This document shows, one piece after another, positions 52,762 through 62,233 of a stretch of DNA of 64,000 bases. A program made the translations under genes and the position numbers. The DNA comes from Streptomyces sp. NBC_01224. Lineage in GTDB: Bacteria; Actinomycetota; Actinomycetes; Streptomycetales; Streptomycetaceae. The stretch is taken from contig NZ_CP108529.1 of assembly GCF_036002945.1 (NCBI RefSeq), positions 9,233,001 through 9,297,000 of the forward strand, read 5' to 3'. The notes beneath the pieces were generated by a model. The model ran no database searches and had not been told where the DNA came from. It was given only the letters and a program-made list of their open reading frames with translations. Numbering within the stretch: position 1 is the stretch's first letter; the number at the start of each line of letters is the position of its first letter.

Positions 52762-55038
52762 GTGAGGAAAGTGACACGGGCGAGCCGGACGAGGATCTGG
52801 GACCGGTTCTCAGCCTCTGACCCCGGACTGTTGCGGCTGATGGCCGGCCTGCGGACAGTCGGCGCCATCGCGCTCACGCTCGCGGTCCTGGCGCTGCTCA
52901 AGGCCGAGGTGAGCCACATGGTGGCGGGTGCCATCGCGGCCATGGTCGCGACCTTCGCCATCAAGGAGAAGCAGCGGCGCGAACAGGCCATCACGCTCGC
53001 GCTCGGCCTGCCCGTGGCGCTCGTGGCGATGTCACTGGGAGCGGTGTTGAGCACCGAGGTCGTCGCGGGCGACCTCTTCTTCCTCGCGTTGATCTTCGCC
53101 GCGGTCTACAGCCGCCGGTTCGGCGATCGCGGTACGGCCCTGGGACTCATCGGGTTTCAGATCTACTTTGTGTCCCTGTTCGTCAGAGCCGCGGTTTCCG
53201 CGCTGCCGGGGCTGTGCGGAACGCTGGTCATCGCGTTCGTCTGCAGCGCGGTCGTGCGGTTCGGCCTGGTTGTTGAGACACCCGAGCGGATTCTGCTGCG
53301 ACTGCGCGAGGCATTCCGCGCCCGCCTCGCCCAATTGGTGTCCGCCCAGATCGAGTTGCTCGATGCCGGGCCGGACCACGTCGAGAAGGCGCTGGAGGAT
53401 GTACGCCGGCACACCGCGCGCCTCCATCAGAGCGCGATGATGATCCAGGGGCGGCTGGAGGAGGGCACCAGCGACAGCGCCACCGCCTTGCTCGTCCAGC
53501 GCCGTGTCGCCGACGCCGAGATCGCCGCCGAGCGGCTCGGCGTACTCATCCTCACCGCGCGCAGCTCCGAACGCGCTGACACGCTCACGCTTCATTTGCC
53601 GCACGCGCCCGTGCCGACGCCCGGCAACCGGCTGCGGACACAGGACGACACGACCGCGACGCTGCGCCGTGATCTCAACGCATTGCGCCTGCTCGTCGCC
53701 CGCCCGGCCTCGAACAATCGCGGCGCCGCGGTGGCCCACCTGCGCAACCGGCTGCTCGGCTATCGGGACGAGGAGAATCTGCCGCGTGCCTCGGCCCCCG
53801 TCCAGGACGTCTTCCGCGGCATCGGGGAGGCGGCGCGCGCTGTCATGGGCCTGCGGCTGGCCCTCGACGGACCCCAGGACGAGTCCGACGACACCCCTGC
53901 GACGACGCGCTCCCGTGAGGAACTGGACGCCGAGGACGTCGCCATCGCGCAGGCAGAGGAGACCGAGCCTGTCGAGGATGTCCGCAAGGGACTGGAGCGT
54001 CCCACGACCCGTGCCGCGGTCCAGGTGTCGGTGGGTTCGGCGCTGGCCATCGTGGGCGGGGAGTTCCTCTCCAGCCAGCGGTGGTACTGGGCGGTGCTGA
54101 CCTGCTGGGTCGTCTTCCTGAACACCGCGTCCACCGGGGAGATCCTGGTCAAGGGCTACCGTCGGCTGCTGGGCACGGTTCTCGGCGTCGTCGCCGGTGT
54201 CGGCCTGGCTGGTCTGGTGGGCCACCATACCTGGACGGCGTTCGCACTCGTGCTGCTGTTCATCTTCGCCATGTTCTTCACCGCGCCGCTGTCGTACGCC
54301 CTGATGTCCTTCTTCGTCACGGCGGCTCTGGGGCTGCTGTACACCCTGCTCAACAGCTACAGCTCCGCGGTGCTCGTCCTGCGCATCGAGGAGACCGCGC
54401 TCGGCGCCGCCTGTGGCGTGATCGCCGCGGCCGTGATCCTGCCGGTGCACACCGATCGCCGTACCGGCGAACTCCTCGGCACAGTGCTGACCCGGCTCGG
54501 TGACATCACCGATGCTGCGGTGGAGCAGCTGAGCGGCGGGCCCGCGCTCGATCTGCTGGACATGGCCCGGGAGCTCGATACGGCACTGGACGATCTGCGG
54601 TCCTCCACGCAGCCGTTGACCCACCCGATCACCCCGCTGCGGGCCCGCCGCCAGACCGCTCGCTACGTCGTGGCGCTGCTGGAGACGTGCGCCTACCACG
54701 CGCGTTCACTGGCGGCGACGGCCGAACTCCTCCCGAACAGCAAGAGCGTCGCCGCGGACCCGCTCCTGAAGGGAGCAGGCCGACGCATCGCCCACAACAT
54801 CGACGTCCTCGTCGCGCGTGTCGAGGACGACGACGGCGGCGGCGTGGTGGAGACAGGCGCGAGCCTGGCCTCCATGTTGGAGACGGACAAGCCCGGCTCC
54901 CCCCGGCACGACCGTGTCACGGACCGCGTCCTGCGGCATCTGCAGCGCCTGGACGAAGGGTTGATCGGTCTGGCCCGCCCCCTCGGGGTGTCTGTCGCGA
55001 CACCGGACCGGGCGTCGTCTCGGGGCGGGGGCGCGTAG
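52762..55038 (+). CDS. FUSC-family membrane transporter
   Basis: 758 residues from GTG 52762; GTG 52711 or 52771 are alternatives and none has a strong ribosome site. Two blocks of about six membrane helices (starting near IALTLAVLALLKAEVSHMVA, and ALAIVGGEFLSSQRWYWAVL with LGTVLGVVAGVGLAGLVG) flank a cytoplasmic helical domain of ~190 residues. The layout fits FUSC/aromatic-acid-exporter-like proteins, which pump aromatic acids or similar compounds outward. Intact; no operon partner. Confidence 0.85.
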   Translation: MRKVTRASRTRIWDRFSASDPGLLRLMAGLRTVGAIALTLAVLALLKAEVSHMVAGAIAAMVATFAIKEKQRREQAITLALGLPVALVAMSLGAVLSTEVVAGDLFFLALIFAAVYSRRFGDRGTALGLIGFQIYFVSLFVRAAVSALPGLCGTLVIAFVCSAVVRFGLVVETPERILLRLREAFRARLAQLVSAQIELLDAGPDHVEKALEDVRRHTARLHQSAMMIQGRLEEGTSDSATALLVQRRVADAEIAAERLGVLILTARSSERADTLTLHLPHAPVPTPGNRLRTQDDTTATLRRDLNALRLLVARPASNNRGAAVAHLRNRLLGYRDEENLPRASAPVQDVFRGIGEAARAVMGLRLALDGPQDESDDTPATTRSREELDAEDVAIAQAEETEPVEDVRKGLERPTTRAAVQVSVGSALAIVGGEFLSSQRWYWAVLTCWVVFLNTASTGEILVKGYRRLLGTVLGVVAGVGLAGLVGHHTWTAFALVLLFIFAMFFTAPLSYALMSFFVTAALGLLYTLLNSYSSAVLVLRIEETALGAACGVIAAAVILPVHTDRRTGELLGTVLTRLGDITDAAVEQLSGGPALDLLDMARELDTALDDLRSSTQPLTHPITPLRARRQTARYVVALLETCAYHARSLAATAELLPNSKSVAADPLLKGAGRRIAHNIDVLVARVEDDDGGGVVETGASLASMLETDKPGSPRHDRVTDRVLRHLQRLDEGLIGLARPLGVSVATPDRASSRGGGA

Positions 55039-55114
55039 CCGGGGCCGGCGTCGCGGCGTTCAGCCCACGTCTACAGAAACCGGTGTGTGTGGATCCCGAA
55101 GAACGGGAACGTCT

Positions 55115-55560
55115 GGACGGTGTGTCCTCGCCCGGGGTGGCGCGGCAGCACTCCGGCACGCTGGGCAACTGCCAGATCGGGGTCAGTGTCCATGCCGCTT
55201 CCGACACCGCGTCGTGCCCGCTGTCCTGGCGGCTGTTCCTGCCCCGCCGCTGGGACAGTTCCTCAGCGTCGGGCCGGCGGGCCCGCTGCCGGACGACGAG
55301 CGCATTCGCCCGAAGTGGCAGCTCGCCCTGGAGATGCTCGACGAACTGGCCGCGGCCGGGCTGCGGCCCGCGGTGCTTGTCGCGGATTCCGGATGCGGCG
55401 CGAACGCCGACTTCCGGACCACCCACGAGGACCGGGGCCTACGCGCTGCAGGTCAAAAGCGAGACGACTGCACACGTGGAGACGGCCGAACCCCACCGGT
55501 CGCCTTATGGCGGTCTCGGGCCCAGGCTGCTGCCCCGCTACCGTACCCGCCCACTCAAAC
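55115..55560 (+). pseudogene. Second IS701-family transposase remnant
   Basis: One frame gives VARQHSGTLGNCQIGVSVHA and SCPLSWRLFLPRRWDS; another continues RIRPKWQLALEMLDELAAAG, LRPAVLVADSGCGANADFR. This corresponds to the central IS701 region (GTLGKTANCQIGVSVH in relatives, here shortened by three residues). It is not the same subgroup as the remnant at 44215. Both ends are missing, with a frameshift near 55245. Confidence 0.75.
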
Positions 55561-55580
55561 CCCTTTCGTCACCGCGGGGC

Positions 55581-56504
55581 CTAGGGGCGTGGTGTCCGAC
55601 TGCCCGCCCGTACCGCGTCCGTGCCCCAGCTCGCGAGGAGGCGCAGAGCCTCCGCCGACGCGGAGCCCGGCTCCGCGTGGTACACGCACAGGAACTGTTC
55701 GTGGTCGTCCGGGAGATGCATCGTCTCGTACGCAAGGGTGAGGTCGCCGACCAGCGGATGCCGCATCCGCTTCACGCCGTGGCCCTTCTCCTTCACGTCG
55801 TGCGTGGCCCACAGCCGCCTGAACTCCTCGCTCTTGACGGAGAGTTCACCCACGAGCGCCGACAGGTCCGGGTCCTCCGGGTGCTGGCCCGCGTACAGCC
55901 GCAGATAGCTGACCATGTCGGACGCCTTGGACTCCCAGTCCAGGAACAGCTCGCGGTAGTCGGGGGAGAGGAAGGTCAGCCGCGCCCAATTGCGCTCCGC
56001 GGGCGGCAGCTTGCCCCAGTCGCCGAACAGCGCCGCCGCCATTCGGTTCCAGGCGAGGATCTCCGAGCGCGCCCCGCCGATGTACGCGGGTACGCCCTCC
56101 ATCGACTCGAGCAGCTGCTGCAGCGCCACCCGCACCTGCTGCCGCTTGGGCGCCCGGTACTTCCTGCGCTGCTGCTTCGGCTTGGCGAGGTGGGTGAGGT
56201 GCGCATGCTCGGCGTCGGTCAGGCGCAGGGCGCGCGCGATCGAGTCGAGCACCTCCGCCGACACATTGCGCCCGTTGCCCTGCTCCAGGCGTGTGTAGTA
56301 CGCCACCGAGACCCCGGCCAGCTGTGCCAGCTCCTCGCGCCGCAGCCCCGGCACCCGCCTGTGCCGCCCGTGCGAGGGGATTCCCACATCCTCCGGCTTG
56401 AGCCGAGCCCGCCGGGTGCGCAGGAATTCGCTGAGCTCGGCCCGGCGGTCGAGGCCATCGGGGAGGGCTGCCTGTCCGTCGTTCGTGGCGGGGGTGTCGT
56501 CCAT
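55581..56504 (-). CDS. XRE-family regulator with MmyB-like ligand domain
   Basis: 307 residues from ATG 56504. The N-terminal helix-turn-helix (LRREELAQLAGVSVAYYTRL, EVLDSIARALRLTDAE) precedes an MmyB-type ligand domain: VPAYIGGARSEILAWNRMAA, RNWARLTFLSPDYRELFLDW and DDHEQFLCVYHAEPGS. Such regulators sit divergent to a dehydrogenase gene, as here: the alcohol dehydrogenase starts 118 bases away, so it is the likely target. Intact. Confidence 0.93.
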   Translation of the reverse strand: MDDTPATNDGQAALPDGLDRRAELSEFLRTRRARLKPEDVGIPSHGRHRRVPGLRREELAQLAGVSVAYYTRLEQGNGRNVSAEVLDSIARALRLTDAEHAHLTHLAKPKQQRRKYRAPKRQQVRVALQQLLESMEGVPAYIGGARSEILAWNRMAAALFGDWGKLPPAERNWARLTFLSPDYRELFLDWESKASDMVSYLRLYAGQHPEDPDLSALVGELSVKSEEFRRLWATHDVKEKGHGVKRMRHPLVGDLTLAYETMHLPDDHEQFLCVYHAEPGSASAEALRLLASWGTDAVRAGSRTPRP

Positions 56505-56622
56505 GACCCCAAGTATTCCCGGTCGTACGACCAGGAGCCTGACCCTGTCAGTAGTAGGACCACTGGACGTACGCAAAGCGGTGACCTGGGTGAACAGGCT
56601 GTGAGGAGGCACTCTGGAGAAC

Positions 56623-57666
56623 ATGACTACGACTGTTGCTGCATACGCCGCCCCCAGCTCCAAGGCCCCGCTGGAGCGCACCACCATCGAGCGCCGCACG
56701 GTCGGCGAGCTCGACGTCCTGATCGACATCAAGTTCGCCGGCATCTGCCACTCCGACATCCACCAGGCCCGCGAGGGCTGGGGCGCGGCCATCTTCCCGA
56801 TGGTGCCCGGTCACGAGATCGCCGGCGTCGTCGCCGAGGTCGGCTCCGGCGTGACGAAGTTCAAGGTCGGCGACCGGGTCGGCGTCGGCTGCATGGTCGA
56901 CTCCTGCCGCGAGTGCGAGAACTGCAAGGCCGGGCAGGAGCAGCACTGCGTGCGCGGGAACGTCGGCACGTACAACGCCATCGGCCGCGACGGCGAGCCC
57001 ACCTACGGCGGCTACTCACAGAAGGTCGTCGTCGACGAGAACTTCACCGTCCGCATCCCGGACGGGCTGTCGCTGGACGTGGCCGCGCCGCTGCTTTGCG
57101 CCGGCATCACTACGTACTCCCCGCTCAAGAACTGGGGCGCGGCCCCCGGCAAGAAGGTCGCCGTGGTCGGCCTGGGCGGCCTCGGCCACATGGCCGTCAA
57201 GATCGCGCACGCCCTCGGCGCCGAGGTCACGGTCCTCTCCCAGTCGCTGCGCAAGAAGGACGACGGCCTGAGGCTGGGCGCCGAGCACTACTACGCCACC
57301 AGCGACCCGGCCACCTTCGAGAACCTGGCCGGCACCTTCGACATCATCCTCTCCACGGTGTCGGCACCCCTGGACTTCGGCGCGTACCTGAGCCTGCTGA
57401 AGACGGGCGGCGCCCTGGTGAACGTCGGCGCCCCTGAGGAGCCCGTCGCCCTGAACTTGTTCTCCTTGATCGGCGGCAACAAAACCCTCGCCGGCTCGAT
57501 GATCGGTGGCATCGCCGAGACCCAGGAGATGCTCGACTTCTGCGCCGAGCACGACCTCGGTGCCGAGATCGAGCTGATCGAGGCGAGCCGGATCAACGAG
57601 GCGTACGAGCGTGTGCTCGCCTCGGACGTGCGCTACCGCTTCGTGATCGACACGGCGACGATCTGA
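56623..57666 (+). CDS. Zinc-dependent NAD(P) alcohol dehydrogenase
   Basis: 347 residues, MDR superfamily of the cinnamyl-alcohol-dehydrogenase-like (YahK/AdhC) type. Catalytic zinc: Cys-His in AGICHSDIHQ and GHE in VPGHEIAG; structural zinc: four Cys in DSCRECENCKAGQEQHC; Rossmann motif VVGLGGLGHMAVK. It reduces aldehydes or oxidises alcohols in the cytoplasm. Divergent from and probably controlled by the XRE/MmyB regulator. Intact. Confidence 0.95.
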   Translation: MTTTVAAYAAPSSKAPLERTTIERRTVGELDVLIDIKFAGICHSDIHQAREGWGAAIFPMVPGHEIAGVVAEVGSGVTKFKVGDRVGVGCMVDSCRECENCKAGQEQHCVRGNVGTYNAIGRDGEPTYGGYSQKVVVDENFTVRIPDGLSLDVAAPLLCAGITTYSPLKNWGAAPGKKVAVVGLGGLGHMAVKIAHALGAEVTVLSQSLRKKDDGLRLGAEHYYATSDPATFENLAGTFDIILSTVSAPLDFGAYLSLLKTGGALVNVGAPEEPVALNLFSLIGGNKTLAGSMIGGIAETQEMLDFCAEHDLGAEIELIEASRINEAYERVLASDVRYRFVIDTATI

Positions 57667-58056
57667 GCCGCGTCGCTTTACCAAGCGGGTACGGCACGCG
57701 ATGGCCGAGAGTGTCAGCGAGGGCCTGGATATCGGCATCGGCGGCCGGCGGTTTCAGGGTCCCGAAGCTGGCCGGGGCGTGCCCGTTGTATTGCTGGGAA
57801 ACGCCAATACCTCGGTCCTGCGACGGGACACGATGGTTTTCACCGGTGAGAGGGACGGCCTATCGCTGTCACCGGATTCGAAGATTGTTCTCGGCCCTGG
57901 TGTCCCGTCTCGCTGCGCAAGGCCCGCCGCACTCACGGAGCGTGACCGGATCGTGGAACTTGAGCCAGAACCGGGCTGGGTGGCCGGGGGGCAGGCAACA
58001 GAGCAGGCTGGAGGTACCGATGGCCCGGGCGGCCGGGCCGGGAAGCGAGGCTCGCG
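57667..58056. other. Gap without a recognisable gene
   Basis: 390 bases. It presumably includes the promoter of the SRPBCC gene; no gene or repeat is supported. Confidence 0.3.
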
Positions 58057-58485
58057 ATGAGCAGGCTCGAAGAACAGGTCAACGTCGATGTTCCGGCGCA
58101 GGAGGTCTGGGCGCAGCTGCACCGCATCGATGAGTATCCGATGTTCATGGAGGGCGTGAAGAGCGCCGCTGCGCACGGCAGCAGCCGAGCCCATCTCGAC
58201 GTCCGGATCGGGGACGACGAGCAGGCTTTCGAGACTCGCATCGCCGATCGCGGAAAGGGCCAGGTGATGGACTGGACGGTGGACAGCCCGGAACTGAGGG
58301 CCGCCTTCGCCGTGAACCCGTTGGACGACAAGCACACCCAGCTGCAAGTCCGGCTGGAGTACGACCCGGACACTGTGCGGGCGACCTTCGGCGGCCCGAA
58401 GGGATTCGCTCAGGTTCACGCGATCGAGGAGACAGTCCGAACCGACCTGGAGAAGTTCAAGGACCTACTGGAGAGCCGGCACTGA
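58057..58485 (+). CDS. SRPBCC (START-like) cyclase/dehydrase-type protein
   Basis: 142 residues from ATG 58057 (GCGAGG upstream). The pattern VNVDVPAQEVWAQLHRIDEY, PMFMEGVKSAAA, TRIADRGKGQVMDWTVDSP and a final helix HAIEETVRTDLEKFKDLLES is the polyketide-cyclase/dehydrase helix-grip fold. It binds a hydrophobic ligand; the role is unknown. Intact and monocistronic. Confidence 0.85.
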   Translation: MSRLEEQVNVDVPAQEVWAQLHRIDEYPMFMEGVKSAAAHGSSRAHLDVRIGDDEQAFETRIADRGKGQVMDWTVDSPELRAAFAVNPLDDKHTQLQVRLEYDPDTVRATFGGPKGFAQVHAIEETVRTDLEKFKDLLESRH

Positions 58486-58987
58486 TCTCGACGTGCTGGT
58501 CGTGCCCGGGTAAGGACTGGCGCACTTGGCCACGGACCTCCGCGGCGTCCGGCACAGCCGTCAAGAGCAGGTTGCCGAGGAACACCCGTGCCCTGCGGGG
58601 TGCGTGGCACGAGTAGGCCGGGTCCGCCTTCGCCGGCGGGGTGACACGAGCGGTGGACCGCCAGCCGTTGCTCGTCACGGCCGCGCCGGGCTACCAGCAC
58701 GCTGACGACCGATTGCGCTGAGGCTCAGCCACCCTCACCGCGACGGGCCACCCGGCGGGCGGCCTCATCCGAGCAGGGCGCTGGTGACAACGATGGTGGC
58801 CGGCTGGCCGGCAGTTGGTGCTGGTCGGCGCGTTCGGCTGATCCAGATGCGCGCGGCCTGGGCCGGCGTGAGGATCGGGTTACGGGCGGTGGCCCGGCCG
58901 CGCCCCGACCCCTTACAGGGTTGGCACCCTTCCCCGGCGCTCCGGTCCGCTTCCCGGTCCACACTGCCAGGGGGCTTGGAGGTACGT
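58486..58987. other. Gap before the Ku remnant
   Basis: 500 bases. Two minus-strand stretches look vaguely protein-like (FLGNLLLTAVPDAAEVRGQV ending 58457; AGQPATIVVTSALLG ending 58765), but I cannot assign either. Confidence 0.25.
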
Positions 58988-59363
58988 ATGCCGCGGCCCT
59001 TGTGGACCGGTGCCATCTCGTTCGGCCTGGTCACGATCCCGATCAAAATCATCGCGGATCTCGTCCGGCCACCGCATCGACCAGTATCGCGACACCTTGG
59101 AAGAGCTGATCGAGGCGAAGGCGGAGGGCAAGGCTCCCGCTGAGCCGGCCGAGGGCGAGGAGCGGGAGCCCGGGAAGGTCGTGGACCTGATGGCCGCCCT
59201 GAACGCCTCCGTGGCAGCAGCCAAGGAAGCGCGCGGCGAGCACCGCGAAGACGCGACCGTGCACGAGATGCAGCCCCGTAAGAAGACCGCGGCGAAGAAG
59301 ACGACGGCCGCGGAGAAGGGCACGGTAAGGAAGACGGTTGCGAAGAAGCGCAGCGCTTCCTGA
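58988..59363 (+). pseudogene. ku: Ku DNA-end-binding protein, internally deleted
   Basis: ATG 58988 opens MPRPLWTGAISFGLVTIPIK, the exact Ku N-terminus. At ~59055 the sequence jumps, in a different frame, to RIDQYRDTLEELIEAKAEG, the start of the Ku C-terminal region, then VVDLMAALNASVAAAKEA and a Lys/Ala-rich tail (KKTAAKKTTA). Some 200 residues forming the DNA-encircling ring are deleted. A normal actinobacterial Ku has ~300-350 residues. The intact ligase follows 18 bases later. Confidence 0.88.
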
Positions 59364-59381
59364 CCGAACAAGGGTGCTGTC

Positions 59382-60338
59382 ATGGCCACGCTGCCGCGGA
59401 TTGCTCCCATGCTTGCCATCCCCGGCGGCCTGCCGCCCGAGGCCGTCGAGGACCGGTGGGGATTCGAGGTGAAGTACGACGGCCAGCGCTCCATGGTCTA
59501 CGTGTCGGCCGACGGGACGGTAACCCTGCGGTCCCGGTCCGGCGCGGACATCACTCCCGCCTACCCGGAGCTCAAAGCTCTGGGCTCCGTGCTCGCTCGT
59601 CCCGCGGTCCTGGACGGTGAGATCGTCGCGCTCGACTCCGAGGGGCGCAGCGATTTCGAGCGGCTGCAGTCCCGGATGGGGCTGGCCGGAGCCCCGGCGA
59701 AGGCCGCCCGCATGGCCCAGATCGTGCCAGCCCACCTGGTCCTGTTCGACGCCATGTTCCTGGGACACAGCAGCCTGACTGAGCTGCCGTACACCCAGCG
59801 CCGAAACGCCCTGGAGGACCTGGCCCTGAACGGGGTGCACTGGTCGACGCCTTCAGCGGTCGTCGGGCACGGCGCCCAGGCCCTGGAGATGACCCGGACC
59901 GCGGGACTGGAGGGTGTAGTCGCGAAGCGGCTCACCTCCGTGTACGAGCCGGGAGTCCGCTCTCGCGCGTGGATCAAGATCCGGCACGTTCGCACCACTG
60001 ATGTGATCGTCGGCGGGTGGGTGCCCGGGCGCGGCCGGCTCGCCGGTCTGCCCGGCGCGCTGCTGATGGGGGAGCGGCACGAGGGCGCCCTGCGGTACGT
60101 GGGGAGTGTCGGGACAGGGTGGAGTGACACGGAGCGCATCACCCTTGCAGGCCTGCTCCAGGTTGCTGCGATCGATGAGTGCCCGTTCGACAAGGCACCC
60201 GGGGTGGCCGGCGCACGGTGGGTGCTGCCCCGCCTGGTCGGCGAAGTCCGCTACGCGAGCAGGACCCGGGCGGGCCGCCTGCGCCATCCTTCCTGGCACC
60301 GCCTGCGCCCCGACCTCGCCCCGGACGACATCGCGTGA
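59382..60338 (+). CDS. ATP-dependent DNA ligase (LigD ligase-domain type)
   Basis: 318 residues from ATG 59382. The adenylation motif I FEVKYDGQR has catalytic K31; LDGEIVALDSEGRSDFERLQ, HLVLFDAMFLG, EGVVAKRLTSVYEPG and AWIKIRHVRTTDVIV follow as motifs III-V, and the OB domain extends to the end. It seals nicks in end-joining repair together with Ku. It was evidently co-transcribed with the Ku gene, now broken. Complete in itself. Confidence 0.92.
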   Translation: MATLPRIAPMLAIPGGLPPEAVEDRWGFEVKYDGQRSMVYVSADGTVTLRSRSGADITPAYPELKALGSVLARPAVLDGEIVALDSEGRSDFERLQSRMGLAGAPAKAARMAQIVPAHLVLFDAMFLGHSSLTELPYTQRRNALEDLALNGVHWSTPSAVVGHGAQALEMTRTAGLEGVVAKRLTSVYEPGVRSRAWIKIRHVRTTDVIVGGWVPGRGRLAGLPGALLMGERHEGALRYVGSVGTGWSDTERITLAGLLQVAAIDECPFDKAPGVAGARWVLPRLVGEVRYASRTRAGRLRHPSWHRLRPDLAPDDIA

Positions 60339-60759
60339 TCTGAACAGACCGTCAGGCGTTGGCCGCCCGCGAGCAGTTCCCGCACCCGGCCCACCCCCCC
60401 CCGGATCCAGGAGGCCCGCACACTGCTGCGTCGCATTACCGCTGAGGATCCGCTCGCCTGACGACCACGTACCGCTCAACCTGAGACGGCACAACTTGCG
60501 CTGTGAGACAGGACACAAGAGAGTCACTCGAACCGCTGGGGCCGTCGGTGACTCTGCGGCGCGCTTCGAAGATGGAGGCCGAAGGTGGCGTGGACGGCCT
60601 CGGGACTGGACGAATGAGTCCAAGGGATGCGGACTGGCCAAAACGAGGTTGACTGCGCCTGCTCAGTTCAGGCGCCGCCGGTAGTAGGAGATCGTGACGA
60701 CCCCGAGCAGCGGCACCCACAGCAGTAGTGGTGGTGCGTAACAGGCGTCCATCACCACG
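60339..60759. other. Gap between ligase and IS982
   Basis: About 420 bases. A minus-strand tail (CYAPPLLLWVPLLGVVTISY, stop at 60663) may be the end of a lost membrane protein; otherwise nothing. Confidence 0.25.
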
Positions 60760-61411
60760 AGTGCCAGCCCGGTCGGAGCTCCCTGCGCCCCTCCGAATGC
60801 TGGCGCAGGACACCTCGCTGCGGAGCGACGACGTGTGGGTGGTCGACTCCACCCCGGTCGGCTGCGGCTGTTCCCGTGAGACCGCCAAGCGCTCGGACCT
60901 CGCCGACTGGGCCGAGTACGGCTACTGCGCATCGCACTCCCGATACTTCTGGGGCCTGCGCCTGCACCTGGTCTGCACCCTGGGCGGACTGCCCGTCCTG
61001 TTCGCGCTCACCGGCGCGAAGGCCGACGAACGCGAGACCCTGTGCGGCATGCTCGATGCCGCACCCGTCGTCGCCGCCCATCCGAGGCAAGCGATCACCG
61101 GCGACAAGAACTACTACGGCCGGGACTTCGAGCGCGACCTCACAGAGCGTCACCTGGAGTTGTTGCGCCCGGCCCGCAAGGGTGAACCTGAACGGGCAGG
61201 GGCGCATCTGTTCAAGCCGCTGCGGCAGGTCATCGAATCGATCAGTCAGACCTTCAAAGGGCAGCTCGACCTGGAGCGACACGGCGGGGGCACTCCGGTC
61301 TGAGTGATCGCCCGAGTCCTGACGCGCGTCCTGGCGCTCACCGCCGCGATCTGGCTGAACGACAAGCCCGGCCAACGCGTCAAACGATCTCTGATCGCCT
61401 TCGATCACTGA
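60760..61411 (+). pseudogene. IS982-family transposase, N-terminally truncated with in-frame stop
   Basis: The frame reads VWVVDSTPVGCGCSRETAKR, YCASHSRYFWGLRLHLVCTL, GDKNYYGRDFERDL and QTFKGQLDLERHGGG, hits TGA at 61301-61303, and continues in the same frame VIARVLTRVLALTAAIWLND to a natural end at 61411. The N-terminal ~100 residues are missing. The TGA replaces what is probably a Gly codon. Confidence 0.85.
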
Positions 61412-61739
61412 CCGCGACGACACCCCTTGGACTCATTCATCCAGTGAGCTCGCATGTTGAGGTGTCGCGTATTGCTTAGTGGTCGGCTGTGGAAGTCCTT
61501 CGGAGGTTGACGTGTGGTCAGGTCGAGTGGGCGGGTGGCGAGGAGGTGTAGACCGCACGTGCAGTCCGGTGCGCGCTCGGGGAACCGTCGAAGCTGACGG
61601 TGGGCGGCCGGCTGGCCTGGGGTGGGGGTGACTGCAGGCAGATGCCGAACGGGAGGTCGCGCGAGGTGCGAATGAGTCGATCGGCAGGTAGTCCCGGTCT
61701 TTCCTGGACGATCGAGGAAACACTCTGCATGATCATCTG
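61412..61739. other. Gap upstream of SnoaL-like gene
   Basis: It contains one copy of a short direct repeat (61474-61510) but no gene. Confidence 0.3.
61474..61510. repeat. 37-bp direct repeat, copy 1
   Basis: GCTTAGTGGTCGGCT followed by GGAAGTCCT and GGTTGA. The second copy is at 62099-62135 in the same orientation with about five differences. It looks like an IS end. Confidence 0.5.
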
Positions 61740-62066
61740 GTGACCACCCCAGAGACCATCGTCGAACGCCAGCTCGCCGCCTACAACAGCCATGACCTCG
61801 AAGCCTTCGCGGCGACGTACGCCCCCGACGTCTGCGTCAACCGCCGCAGTGGCGACCGCCTGCTCGGGCGCGACGCCGTGCGGGAGGCGTACGCCGACAT
61901 GTTCGCCAAGGGCCGCTGCCGGGCCGAGATCGTCGGCCGACTCACCGAGGGCGACTGGGTGGTGGACCACGAGATCGCCCACGGCATCACGGACGACCCC
62001 CTCCGCGTGCTGGTCGCCTACCGGGTCCGCGACGGCCTGATCGACCACGTCGACTTCCTCGGCTGA
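61740..62066 (+). CDS. SnoaL-like/NTF2-fold protein
   Basis: 108 residues from GTG 61740. ETIVERQLAAYNSHDLEAFA, FAATYAPDVCVN, GRDAVREAYADMF and VVDHEIAHGI...VLVAYRVRDGLIDHVDF are the cone-shaped SnoaL/NTF2-like pattern. Many such proteins are small ligand-binding or isomerase-type enzymes; the role is unknown. Intact, and flanked by two copies of a short direct repeat. Confidence 0.82.
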   Translation: MTTPETIVERQLAAYNSHDLEAFAATYAPDVCVNRRSGDRLLGRDAVREAYADMFAKGRCRAEIVGRLTEGDWVVDHEIAHGITDDPLRVLVAYRVRDGLIDHVDFLG

Positions 62067-62098
62067 CCGAACGAACCGTCAGAGGGTGTTCGGTACCG

Positions 62099-62135
62099 GC
62101 TTAGTGGTCGGCTCCGGAAGTCCTCCGGGGGTTGA
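62099..62135. repeat. 37-bp direct repeat, copy 2
   Basis: The same GCTTAGTGGTCGGCT start as copy 1, 33 bases after the SnoaL-like stop. Confidence 0.5.
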
Positions 62136-62233
62136 TCAGGTTGGCGGCGAGGCGGAGGATTCTTCTTGTCGGTCGGCGAGGGTGTGCTGGTCGAGCCGGG
62201 CCAGCAGATCGTCCAGGTGCAGTACTGCTTGGA

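Noticed and set aside
52711..52762. GTG 52711 as the start of the FUSC protein
   Set aside because: The added residues are not membrane-like and there is no ribosome site, although the downstream alternatives are also weak.
54687..57437. A 916-codon plus-strand frame running from FUSC to the alcohol dehydrogenase
   Set aside because: It crosses several real genes in wrong frames and has no recognisable domain.
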